A DNA stretch of 6,355 bases, taken from the NCBI GenBank assembly GCA_948960675.1, contig CARDPF010000186.1, forward strand, positions 1-6,355. The letters run 5' to 3'. This document shows, piece by piece, positions 1-5,190 of this stretch; position 1 is the stretch's first letter; each line of letters begins with the position of its first letter. Source of the stretch: an uncultured Eisenbergiella sp. (GTDB lineage: Bacteria; Bacillota; Clostridia; Lachnospirales; Lachnospiraceae). Under the pieces are notes generated by a model. The model was not told the DNA's origin. It worked only from the letters and a program-made list of their open reading frames with translations, and did no database searches. The translations under genes were made by a program, and so were the position numbers.

Positions 1-297
1 ATCTGACCTGCGCAGGGTTATCTTTTCATGAAAAAACAGGGCGCTAAGCACCAAAACCAGCACAAACCCAAAGGATTCCGCCATCGGCGCATTCAGGTAA
101 TCCAACGTCCGCAGCGCGCAGTTTGTCAAAAAGACAGAAACCAACAGCAGGGCATACCCGCCGATCACCCACGGGTTTACATATTGCTTAAAAAAGGAGC
201 CGTATTCCTGCAACGCCCCTTTTTTAAGCAATACCTGCGAGATGGATGCAAGTGTCACGGACAGCGCCAGAAACAGGTAATGATAATCCATTTTCAT
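1..297 (-). CDS. EamA/SMR-type small multidrug-resistance-like membrane protein, partial (C-terminus beyond left edge)
   Basis: Ninety-nine codons are visible from an ATG at 297-295; the frame is still open at base 1, so the C-terminus is missing. The protein starts MKMDYHYLFLALSV and has a first hydrophobic helix at about residues 5-24, the SMR/EamA-typical element SQVLLKKGA (20-28) after it, a second helix at about 42-60 and a third at about 70-89 ending in FFHEKITLRR, the usual loop before the fourth helix. A purine-rich Shine-Dalgarno (AAAAGGGGG, 306-314) lies 8 bases upstream of the ATG, inside the end of the preceding gene, and the ATG overlaps that gene's TGA. Translational coupling and a heterodimer with the upstream product are therefore likely. 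Paired SMR-like proteins such as ArnE/ArnF flip lipid-linked sugars; that role here is inference, and another small substrate is possible. Confidence 0.82.
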   Translation of the reverse strand, partial: MKMDYHYLFLALSVTLASISQVLLKKGALQEYGSFFKQYVNPWVIGGYALLLVSVFLTNCALRTLDYLNAPMAESFGFVLVLVLSALFFHEKITLRRSD

Positions 298-647
298 TGC
301 TGCTTCCCCCTTTTGCCGTTGACTATGGCCATTCCTGCAAGAACCAGCGCCACGCCGGCCGCCTTTTGTAAAGTCACCTTCTCCCCAAAAACCAGGACCG
401 CCCACAAAAGTGACCAGGCAAGCGCCGCTGCCCGGTTGGCATAGGCCACGGATAACTCAAACCGGCGGATCATCTGCTGCCAGAGGATGGCATACACAAA
501 AAGAACCGCCAATTCGGCAAAATAGAGCAAAAAGAATGTTATGTCATTTTGCCCGGCGGCAATCTTTCCGATAATACCGGCAAAGGTGTAGACCACCACC
601 ACCGCCTGCAGGGCCAAAAGCTCCCGGACCGTATTGTTCTTTTTCAT
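294..647 (-). CDS. EamA/SMR-type small membrane transporter subunit (117 aa)
   Basis: This is a complete 117-residue protein with four predicted helices, at about residues 9-28, 36-55, 66-86 and 93-110, and a short basic tail (NGKRGKQQ). The C-terminal half, with SVAYANRAAALAWSLLWAVL followed by VFGEKVTL and a Gly/Ala-rich last helix, is the characteristic second half of an EamA/DMT repeat. At this length it is a single 4-helix unit, so it should work as a dimer, most simply with the overlapping downstream gene product. The ATG at 647 has an AAGG-type Shine-Dalgarno 5 bases upstream (GGGAAGG then TTTCC). It is the first gene of its transcript and diverges from the SGNH gene at 979. Its location beside envelope glycan genes favours a lipid-linked sugar translocation role like ArnE/ArnF, but the sequence does not show the substrate. 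Confidence 0.85.
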   Translation of the reverse strand: MKKNNTVRELLALQAVVVVYTFAGIIGKIAAGQNDITFFLLYFAELAVLFVYAILWQQMIRRFELSVAYANRAAALAWSLLWAVLVFGEKVTLQKAAGVALVLAGMAIVNGKRGKQQ

Positions 648-678
648 GGAAACCTTCCCGCCCGCTTTGGCGGACTAA

Positions 679-696
679 AGTTTGCCGGGACAAACT
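679..696. repeat. 6-bp inverted repeat in the transporter leader
   Basis: AGTTTG (679-684) and CAAACT (691-696) form a perfect inverted repeat around a 6-base GC-rich loop (CCGGGA). It lies about 30 bases upstream of the transporter ATG, in what would be its 5' untranslated leader. A second small stem (CCGCC 658-662 with GGCGG 669-673) sits between it and the start codon. No T-run follows either stem on either strand, so a terminator is not supported. A leader hairpin or operator is possible, but so is chance. Confidence 0.3.
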
Positions 697-755
697 GCCC
701 GCAAACGCTTCAACCTGACCGCATTTCCGTACCGGGCCGCCCCAAAAGGCTGCCC

Positions 756-764
756 TGCTATAAT
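756..764 (+). promoter_or_regulatory. Extended -10 element (TGCTATAAT), rightward
   Basis: The sequence matches TGnTATAAT exactly. There is no good -35 hexamer at 16-18 bp upstream, as that segment is GC-rich. If used, it would start transcription near 771 and give a leader of about 200 bases before the SGNH start at 979. It points into the leftward extended -10 at 770-778, so the two could not be occupied at once. This is a motif match only. Confidence 0.35.
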
Positions 765-769
765 CATTA

Positions 770-778
770 AGTATACCA
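770..778 (-). promoter_or_regulatory. Extended -10 promoter (TGGTATACT) for the transporter pair
   Basis: Read on the minus strand this is TGG followed by TATACT, an extended -10 with five of six consensus bases. The hexamer 17 bp upstream (TTTCTA, 793-798) is a poor -35 with three of six matches. A weak -35 with an extended -10 is typical of activator-dependent promoters, and a phased direct repeat lies directly upstream. Transcription would begin near 763 and leave a leader of roughly 115 bases before the ATG at 647. Confidence 0.45.
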
Positions 779-798
779 TCTTTTTTCCTTCATAGAAA

Positions 799-824
799 CT
801 GTAAAATTCTGTAGATTTTCTTAA
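799..824 (-). promoter_or_regulatory. Helically phased direct repeats, candidate response-regulator site
   Basis: On the plus strand CTGTAAAATT (799-808) is followed immediately by CTGTAGATTT (809-818), an 8-of-10 tandem match with a one-turn period. Read on the minus strand the cores are TCTACA and TTTACA separated by 4 bases, with a weaker TTAAGA (819-824) one step further upstream. Direct repeats of TT(A/T)ACA type spaced by about one helical turn are how OmpR/PhoP-class regulators bind in Firmicutes. The block abuts the weak -35 of the leftward promoter, a usual place for an activator. The identity of the regulator is inference, and AT-rich sequence makes chance repeats common. Confidence 0.3.
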
Positions 825-850
825 TTTGGAAAAATTCGCCTTCTCTTTTC

Positions 851-879
851 TGGACATAAAAAACGGCAAATGATAAGAT
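851..879 (+). promoter_or_regulatory. Sigma-A-type promoter for the SGNH gene
   Basis: TGGACA (851-856, five of six bases of TTGACA) and TAAGAT (874-879, four of six bases of TATAAT) are separated by exactly 17 bp. Transcription would start near 886, about 93 bases upstream of the proposed ATG at 979. This is the best two-part promoter seen for the rightward gene, and the predicted start lies before both the GTG at 895 and the ATG at 979. Confidence 0.5.
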
Positions 880-917
880 AATGGTGAAAAAGGAGTGCGC
901 CATTGTAACAGTTCAGC

Positions 918-944
918 CGCCAATGTCAGGCATCATTGTTGGCG
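918..944 (+). repeat. Inverted repeat in the SGNH leader
   Basis: CGCCAA (918-923) pairs with TTGGCG (939-944) around a 15-base loop; CAATG and CATTG inside allow an alternative pairing. It is followed at once by the 8-bp palindrome GGCGCGCC (941-948) and then, at 956-963, by the purine run AGGAAAGG upstream of the ATG. The leader could therefore fold just before the ribosome binding site. No known riboswitch or T-box elements were recognised. Confidence 0.3.
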
Positions 945-978
945 CGCCGCCACCCAGGAAAGGTATACGGTTCCCACT

Positions 979-2040
979 ATGCAAAAAGATGAAAATGAAT
1001 TTTGGTATCCCGAAGAATCGCAAGATACCATCCATACCGGGAAAAAAACTTCCCCAAAAACAAACAGGCAGCGAAAAACTTCCCGTAAACGCAGAAGAAA
1101 ACGCAAAAAAATAAACGGCCATGCCGTCTTTTTTCTCGTGCTTTTCGTTGTTTTTATCATCACCGTCATCCGGCTCCTGGTCTGGAATATCGGAAAACGG
1201 TCTGACTACGACCCAGATGAGCAGACGGACGAATTCGACGTGGAGCTTTTGGATTATGTGCAGCCCCTGGATCCGTCCGTTTTGCAGGGCAGGGAGGACG
1301 ACGGCATCACTACCGTGCTGGCCCTGGGCAATGACCCTTTGTCGGACAAGACAGACGGCGGCGGACTGGCCGCGCTGATGGAAGAAAAGACCGGGGCCGT
1401 CATCCGAAACGCCGCCTTTTCCGGCAGCACGATTTCCATGAAAAACCAGGAATTCCAAAGCGATTATCCCCTAGACGGCGTAAGCCTGTATTTGCTCTGC
1501 GCCGCCCTTTGCAACCAAAATTTTGAACTGATGGACGTGGTTGCCACACAGCTTGGGGACAAGGCCGCCCTCACGGCGCTGGATACCCTGAAAAACACGG
1601 ACATGCAAACGGTGGACGCCCTCGTTCTCTTCTATGACCTGCAGGATTATAAAGACAGGCGGACGGTTTACGACGAAAACAACACCAAAAACCTAAACAC
1701 CGTATTCGGCGCCTTATCCGCAAGCATACAGCTTATACAGGAGAACTATCCCCATGTCCGGATCTTTTTGCTTTCCCCCACCTACGGCACCTTCACCGGC
1801 ACGGACGGACAAACGGTGGACGCCGACCGGGACGATCTGGGCAACGGCACGCTGACGGACTATATCAACTGGCAGCTGGAAGCCTCCAGAAGCAACGGCA
1901 TCACCTTCATCGACACCTACTACGGGGCAGTCACCCTGGAGGACGGCGATTGTCTCACGGACGGTTTCCACCTAAACGACAAGGGCCGCGAGCGGGTCGC
2001 CAAACGATTCGCGGACGTATTCCCCCACACCCAAAAGTAG
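979..2040 (+). CDS. Membrane-anchored SGNH/GDSL-fold protein with altered catalytic blocks
   Basis: The product has 353 residues, starting MQKDENEFWY. A strongly basic cytoplasmic segment (about 22-45, TSRKRRRKRKK) precedes one membrane helix (49-69), which places residues 70-353 outside the cell. The outer part follows the SGNH hydrolase layout: a strand with block I (TTVLALGNDPLSD, 111-123), block II (NAAFSGST, 144-151), block III (VLFYDLQDY, 216-224) and block V (DGFHLND, 328-334). Asp328 and His331 of the DxxH motif are present. However, block I reads Gly-Asn-Asp where GDS is expected, and block III reads YDLQDY where GxND is expected, so the nucleophilic Ser and oxyanion Asn seem absent. 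It may be a non-catalytic glycan-binding relative or a variant enzyme. The ATG at 979 was preferred over a GTG at 895 because the GTG abuts its purine run and the added 28 residues look non-coding; AGGAAAGG lies 15 bases before the ATG, slightly far. It converges on the MBOAT operon. Confidence 0.8.
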   Translation: MQKDENEFWYPEESQDTIHTGKKTSPKTNRQRKTSRKRRRKRKKINGHAVFFLVLFVVFIITVIRLLVWNIGKRSDYDPDEQTDEFDVELLDYVQPLDPSVLQGREDDGITTVLALGNDPLSDKTDGGGLAALMEEKTGAVIRNAAFSGSTISMKNQEFQSDYPLDGVSLYLLCAALCNQNFELMDVVATQLGDKAALTALDTLKNTDMQTVDALVLFYDLQDYKDRRTVYDENNTKNLNTVFGALSASIQLIQENYPHVRIFLLSPTYGTFTGTDGQTVDADRDDLGNGTLTDYINWQLEASRSNGITFIDTYYGAVTLEDGDCLTDGFHLNDKGRERVAKRFADVFPHTQK

Positions 2041-2048
2041 CCTCCTTC

Positions 2049-2143
2049 AAAAAGTTGTAACCGTCCACCCTGAAAGGATACCCTGCCCGCTCCCGGGTTT
2101 CCCTGCCTGCCGGACGGTTCACAGGCATTTAATGCTGCTTTTT
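2049..2143. terminator. Candidate bidirectional terminator between convergent genes
   Basis: The 88-base gap between the convergent stop codons contains AACCGTCC (2059-2066) and GGACGGTT (2112-2119), a perfect 8-bp inverted repeat enclosing a small GC stem (CCCG 2086-2089 with CGGG 2094-2097). For the leftward operon the stem is followed after 5 bases by five T (plus-strand A-run 2049-2053). For the rightward gene a short stem (GCAT 2125-2128 with ATGC 2132-2135) precedes TTTTT at 2139-2143, just inside the 3' end of the opposing gene. The 45-base loop is long for a classical intrinsic terminator, so the position is more certain than the mechanism. Confidence 0.4.
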
Positions 2144-2896
2144 ATAAATTTCCACCGTAGGATTGCGGTAGACGTCGTAAGCCTCCACGGAAGCGTACTT
2201 GACCAGACCGTTTTCTTCCGGCTGCCCGGAAAGCCCAATTCCCCGGTTTAGGATCAGGTATTGCACATGATACTGCTCAAGCAGCGGAATCAGCGCGCCG
2301 ATGTCGATGGGTTCTTCCCGCATAATGGCATAAATCGGGTGGGTATCCCAGTTCCATTCCCATTGGGTCTCCAGCATTTCCCGCCCGTAGGGCATCTGTA
2401 TTTCGGATGAATATTGGCGCACAAAGTAGATCAGTTCTTCCGGAAACACAGCCCAGACCCGTTCCTCATCCTCACCGGGCATAATCTCATTGCAGATGGC
2501 AACCACCGCATCGGGGATATGGTAACGGTTCTGGGCTTTTGTAATGTGGATACTTTTATAAGCATACCGGCCGGCCAATACAAACAATATGGTCAATATG
2601 GCAAAACCAATACGGTAATGCCGGCCGGCCAGCCGCAGCCCTGCATAGGCAATGACCACCGTCATCGGCAAAAGCCACAAAATCCGGTAATAGGTTCCCT
2701 CGTCCAGGATATCCATGATCCGCTTAAAAGGGGGAAGGAAAAATAAAACCGCAATGACCAGGGAGGTATAGAGCAGCACGATGCGCACCCGCCTGCTTTT
2801 TTCCACCGCCAAAAGATAAACCAGCCCCGCCAAAAACAAAACCGGATACCACCCGCTTCCACAGTAGCTTTTAAAGACTTGCAAAATCTCTTGCAT
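2129..2896 (-). CDS. Polytopic membrane protein with extracytoplasmic C-terminal domain, companion of DUF6077 protein
   Basis: The product has 255 residues, starting MQEILQVFKSYCGSGWY. Four hydrophobic helices (about 17-32, 36-54, 72-90, 96-112) are followed by a soluble domain of about 140 residues (113-255), probably on the outer face. Features include TYYRILWLLP (68-77) before the third helix and IQMPYGREM (166-174) in the soluble part; both resemble what I recall of uncharacterised Firmicutes proteins encoded next to DUF6077 genes. No catalytic motif was recognised. The ATG at 2896 was chosen over an upstream GTG at 2929 because GGGAGG (2903-2908) stands exactly 6 bases before it. The gene follows the DUF6077 stop by 36 bases and ends the operon. 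The shape, few helices then an outer domain, could complete the helix-rich DUF6077 protein into a GT-C-like glycosyltransferase. That is inference. Confidence 0.75.
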   Translation of the reverse strand: MQEILQVFKSYCGSGWYPVLFLAGLVYLLAVEKSRRVRIVLLYTSLVIAVLFFLPPFKRIMDILDEGTYYRILWLLPMTVVIAYAGLRLAGRHYRIGFAILTILFVLAGRYAYKSIHITKAQNRYHIPDAVVAICNEIMPGEDEERVWAVFPEELIYFVRQYSSEIQMPYGREMLETQWEWNWDTHPIYAIMREEPIDIGALIPLLEQYHVQYLILNRGIGLSGQPEENGLVKYASVEAYDVYRNPTVEIYKKQH

Positions 2897-2902
2897 AAAA
2901 CG

Positions 2903-2908
2903 CCTCCC
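2903..2908 (-). promoter_or_regulatory. Ribosome binding site GGGAGG that fixes the start at 2896
   Basis: Read on the minus strand, GGGAGG is followed by CGTTTT and then ATG. This is the best Shine-Dalgarno in the window, and it argues that the in-frame GTG at 2929 is not the start. Independent initiation here also argues against this gene being the broken tail of the one before it. Confidence 0.75.
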
Positions 2909-2932
2909 AAAGACGCATTCCCCAAACACGCC

Positions 2933-4075
2933 CTACCCCATCACCAAAAGCATGACCAGATACACAACATTTGGTATACAGCAAACAGCCGCCCGCAAAA
3001 GACAGGACGGCTTTCTTTGGCGGACAGCGGCGGACAGTCCTGCAATCCCCAGAAACATCGCCGCCAGGAAAGCCCCCATGCTGGTCATCATGGCCGAAAC
3101 GATATTGTTAACCGCAAGGAGCTTCCAATATACGCTCTGGTACCGCCGCTTTCTCCTTCCGAAGATTTCCAGAAGGAGCCAAACCTGTACCAATAATACA
3201 AAATTGCACAAAATGGATTTTCCCTGCCAGGTCCTTGTCAAAAAAAACGTGGCATTGGTATAGATCGACGTGTTGCCAAAGATCTGTAAGATCCCCGTCA
3301 GCGTCACAAAAACCGGCAGCCGCACGCCTTCTTGGCCAAAAAGCAGGCGCCCGATTTCAAAATAGCACAGATAGGTCAGGGGGATCCACACAAGGGGCAG
3401 CAGGCTGTGCGCCACAATGGTCGCATGAATACCGGTTATGCGGGCCACATATGCCACCCAAAGCGGCAGGGCCGCCAGCGCATGACGGACATCCAAATCC
3501 GTGGACAATCCCGTATAAGGACGGATCCGGTTTAGCACCCCGGTCTGGTCCGCAAGCACCGACTGCACCACATAATAGGAATCGTCGCCGTCAAAGGATG
3601 CATACGCATAAGCCATATACATTTGGAATCCCACCACCGCCAGCGCCAAAGCCCAAAAAACACGGCGCTCCGCAGCCAACGGTTCCACCCTAATGCCGCC
3701 TGGCCCTCCCCGCCTCCTTCTTCCACCCTTCCTGCGCCTTTTGGCGCGCCCTGCCTTGCGCAGGCTTTGGGATATCCGTTCTGCCAAGCTGCGGGCAAAG
3801 GCTTGCAAAGCCGGAAAACCAAATACCACGCCCATGATGGACAATGCTGCGGAAAGTCCTGCCGTAAGGCCTGTCAGCAATCCCATCCCATGGGGGTTTA
3901 CAAGCATAACCGGCACCGCCACAAGCTGAAACAGCGCAAGCTGCGTCAAAAACCCGGCCAGATACACAAAATCCGGGCCCCGTCTTTTCTTTCCCGGCGC
4001 TCCCACCCATAAAAGGCCCGTACAAACAGGCGCAATCCCGAACAAAAACAGAAACCCGAAAGCTTTCTGCAGCAT
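2933..4075 (-). CDS. DUF6077-type polytopic membrane protein, possible GT-C-like glycosyltransferase half
   Basis: The 380-residue product has roughly ten hydrophobic helices. An N-terminal block of three (about 4-24, 34-58, 66-91) is joined by a very basic Arg/Gly linker (about 100-137) to the main block, which starts at 138. After that first helix comes FDGDDSYYVVQSVLADQTG (161-179), then RPYTGLSTD (185-193), GIHATIVAHSLLP (215-227), GNTSIYTNATFF (267-278) and RTWQGKSIL (281-289). This order matches the DUF6077 family of clostridial membrane proteins as I recall it; its function is unknown. An acidic pair in the first outer loop is also the hallmark of GT-C glycosyltransferases, which use lipid-linked sugars, so a glycosyl-transfer role is plausible but unproven. 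The ATG at 4075 has AGAGGA (4085-4090) 9 bases upstream, inside the end of the SGNH gene; the gap between the two genes is 6 bases, so they are clearly co-transcribed. The family name is likely and the function open. Confidence 0.75.
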   Translation of the reverse strand: MLQKAFGFLFLFGIAPVCTGLLWVGAPGKKRRGPDFVYLAGFLTQLALFQLVAVPVMLVNPHGMGLLTGLTAGLSAALSIMGVVFGFPALQAFARSLAERISQSLRKAGRAKRRRKGGRRRRGGPGGIRVEPLAAERRVFWALALAVVGFQMYMAYAYASFDGDDSYYVVQSVLADQTGVLNRIRPYTGLSTDLDVRHALAALPLWVAYVARITGIHATIVAHSLLPLVWIPLTYLCYFEIGRLLFGQEGVRLPVFVTLTGILQIFGNTSIYTNATFFLTRTWQGKSILCNFVLLVQVWLLLEIFGRRKRRYQSVYWKLLAVNNIVSAMMTSMGAFLAAMFLGIAGLSAAVRQRKPSCLLRAAVCCIPNVVYLVMLLVMG

Positions 4076-4081
4076 ATTTTC

Positions 4082-5176
4082 TTATCCTCTTCCTTCATAA
4101 AACCGCGGGGTCATATCCTGCCAGTTCTCCCAGACGGATGCATAATCGTATGTCAAAGCCATTTCCCGCACCTGCCCCAGTGATTTTTCGTACGTCTTAA
4201 GCGTCACTTCGTTCTCCCCGTCGGCAAAGCAATCCGTGATATAGCGGCAGGTATCCCTATGGTAATGCATAAAATCCGCATAATTATTCAAGTTGCAGAC
4301 AATCTCCTCTTTCCCCAAAAAGTTAAACACATGAACATTGGGATACGCCAACAATTTTTCCGTCATATAGGTTAAGCGTCCCATCACCGCATCCAGTTCC
4401 TTTTCCCGCATCACATCGTTCCAAAACAGAATACTGTAGGGCGGATAGAAAAAATAAAATTCCGTCTCCGGATGTGCTTCTATATAAGGAAAAAGGTTGT
4501 GCTCCAGATTCTTTTTGACGGCTTCCACGTAGGCGTCCGCCGGTTTGGCCTCACTCTTTTCCCCGGACGGCGTATAATACATGAGCACATTTGTCTTGTT
4601 GTAATACTCGTCCGTCCACCAGGGACGGTAAAGGCAGTTAAAATCCGACCGGTCCTTCGGATCTGCAAGGGGACGCAGGATATAATTGAGAATCACATCC
4701 TTATTGAACCAATACGATACGTCGTTGCCGTAATTATCGTCATATAAATATTTTGTGACCGGGAATTTCGTCTCCTCCACATCTGCGGAAAAGGTTGCCT
4801 GGTCCAGCGCGGCAAACACCTTTTTCACGCCGTTTTTCTTGGCCGCAAATACCAGTTCCATAATATTGGACAGATCCTTGGGGTAAGAGCCGTTGTAGGA
4901 CAGCTTTTGGGTTTTCACCCCCATGGTCTTTTCAAACCAGTCCATATGGAAGCTGGCAGTCATGGAAGAACCCAGCAAAACCGCCTCATAATCCATATTT
5001 TTCGCAAGTCCAGGATTCTGATTCACCTGATTGTCCACAAGATAAGGAAACCAGGACAGCGGTTTATGATATTGGAAAAAAGGATCCACATAAATCACCA
5101 GGGCCATTGCCGCCGCCAGCCCCACCAACACCAGGGCCCCGAACCCGGCAAGCCATTTTTTGCATGTATTCTCCAT
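4082..5176 (-). CDS. DltD/AlgJ-like membrane-anchored SGNH O-acyltransferase partner protein
   Basis: The product has 364 residues, starting MENTCKKWLAGFG. One N-terminal helix (about 9-30) is followed by YVDPFFQYHKP, and the rest should lie outside the membrane. Block I is VLLGSSMTASF (66-76) with the candidate nucleophile Ser71; SYNGSYPKD near 93-101 fits block II; NYADFMHYH (298-306) supplies the late Asp301-x-x-His304. The order, Ser first and Asp/His last, follows DltD rather than AlgJ/AlgX, where Asp-His comes before Ser. Such proteins take an acyl group from the MBOAT partner and attach it to an extracellular glycan or teichoic acid. The MBOAT gene is directly upstream. The ATG at 5176 was chosen over an in-frame TTG at 5194: GAGGG (5188-5192) overlaps the upstream TGA and lies 11 bases before the ATG, whereas nothing suitable precedes the TTG. 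D-alanylation as in DltD is less likely because no other dlt gene is visible, but they could lie beyond the edge. Confidence 0.82.
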   Translation of the reverse strand: MENTCKKWLAGFGALVLVGLAAAMALVIYVDPFFQYHKPLSWFPYLVDNQVNQNPGLAKNMDYEAVLLGSSMTASFHMDWFEKTMGVKTQKLSYNGSYPKDLSNIMELVFAAKKNGVKKVFAALDQATFSADVEETKFPVTKYLYDDNYGNDVSYWFNKDVILNYILRPLADPKDRSDFNCLYRPWWTDEYYNKTNVLMYYTPSGEKSEAKPADAYVEAVKKNLEHNLFPYIEAHPETEFYFFYPPYSILFWNDVMREKELDAVMGRLTYMTEKLLAYPNVHVFNFLGKEEIVCNLNNYADFMHYHRDTCRYITDCFADGENEVTLKTYEKSLGQVREMALTYDYASVWENWQDMTPRFYEGRG

Positions 5177-5190
5177 ACGGATTGTTTCCC

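Larger units (their letters stand above)
648..978. other. Divergent intergenic regulatory region
   Basis: These 331 bases separate the leftward transporter pair from the rightward SGNH gene, and no convincing coding frame was found. The 648-755 part is GC-rich and would be the 5' leader of the transporter mRNA. The 756-890 part is AT-rich and holds the candidate promoters and a phased direct repeat. The 885-978 part would be the leader of the SGNH mRNA. Short open frames crossing it lack a well-placed ribosome binding site or any recognisable protein feature. Confidence 0.7.

Noticed and set aside
28..444. 138-codon plus-strand frame opposite the transporter genes
   Set aside because: It is antisense to two recognisable transporter genes, and its product is a Gln/His/Lys/Arg-rich composition typical of a shadow frame.
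895..978. N-terminal extension of the SGNH protein from a GTG at 895
   Set aside because: The purine run abuts the GTG with no spacing, the 28 extra residues (Cys/His/Arg-rich) look like translated leader, and the charged-then-hydrophobic N-terminus expected of a type II membrane protein begins at the ATG at 979.
881..1114. 77-codon plus-strand frame starting at ATG 881
   Set aside because: It overlaps the SGNH gene in another frame, lies almost on the predicted transcription start, has no upstream ribosome binding site and resembles no protein family.
913..1458. 181-codon minus-strand frame opposite the SGNH gene
   Set aside because: It is antisense to a gene with clear SGNH motifs, has no ribosome binding site of note and shows no family signature.
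2897..2935. Frameshift or nonsense break splitting one long DUF6077 gene
   Set aside because: The downstream frame has its own strong GGGAGG-6-ATG start, both products end or begin at sensible topological points, and similar separate companions are familiar to me from clostridia. Reading error cannot be fully excluded without homologue comparison.
3739..3746. GGCGCGCC palindrome occurring both here and at 941-948 as a paired recognition site
   Set aside because: Two copies of an 8-bp GC palindrome, one inside coding sequence of the Arg/Gly linker, carry no shared flanking sequence, so chance is the simplest explanation.
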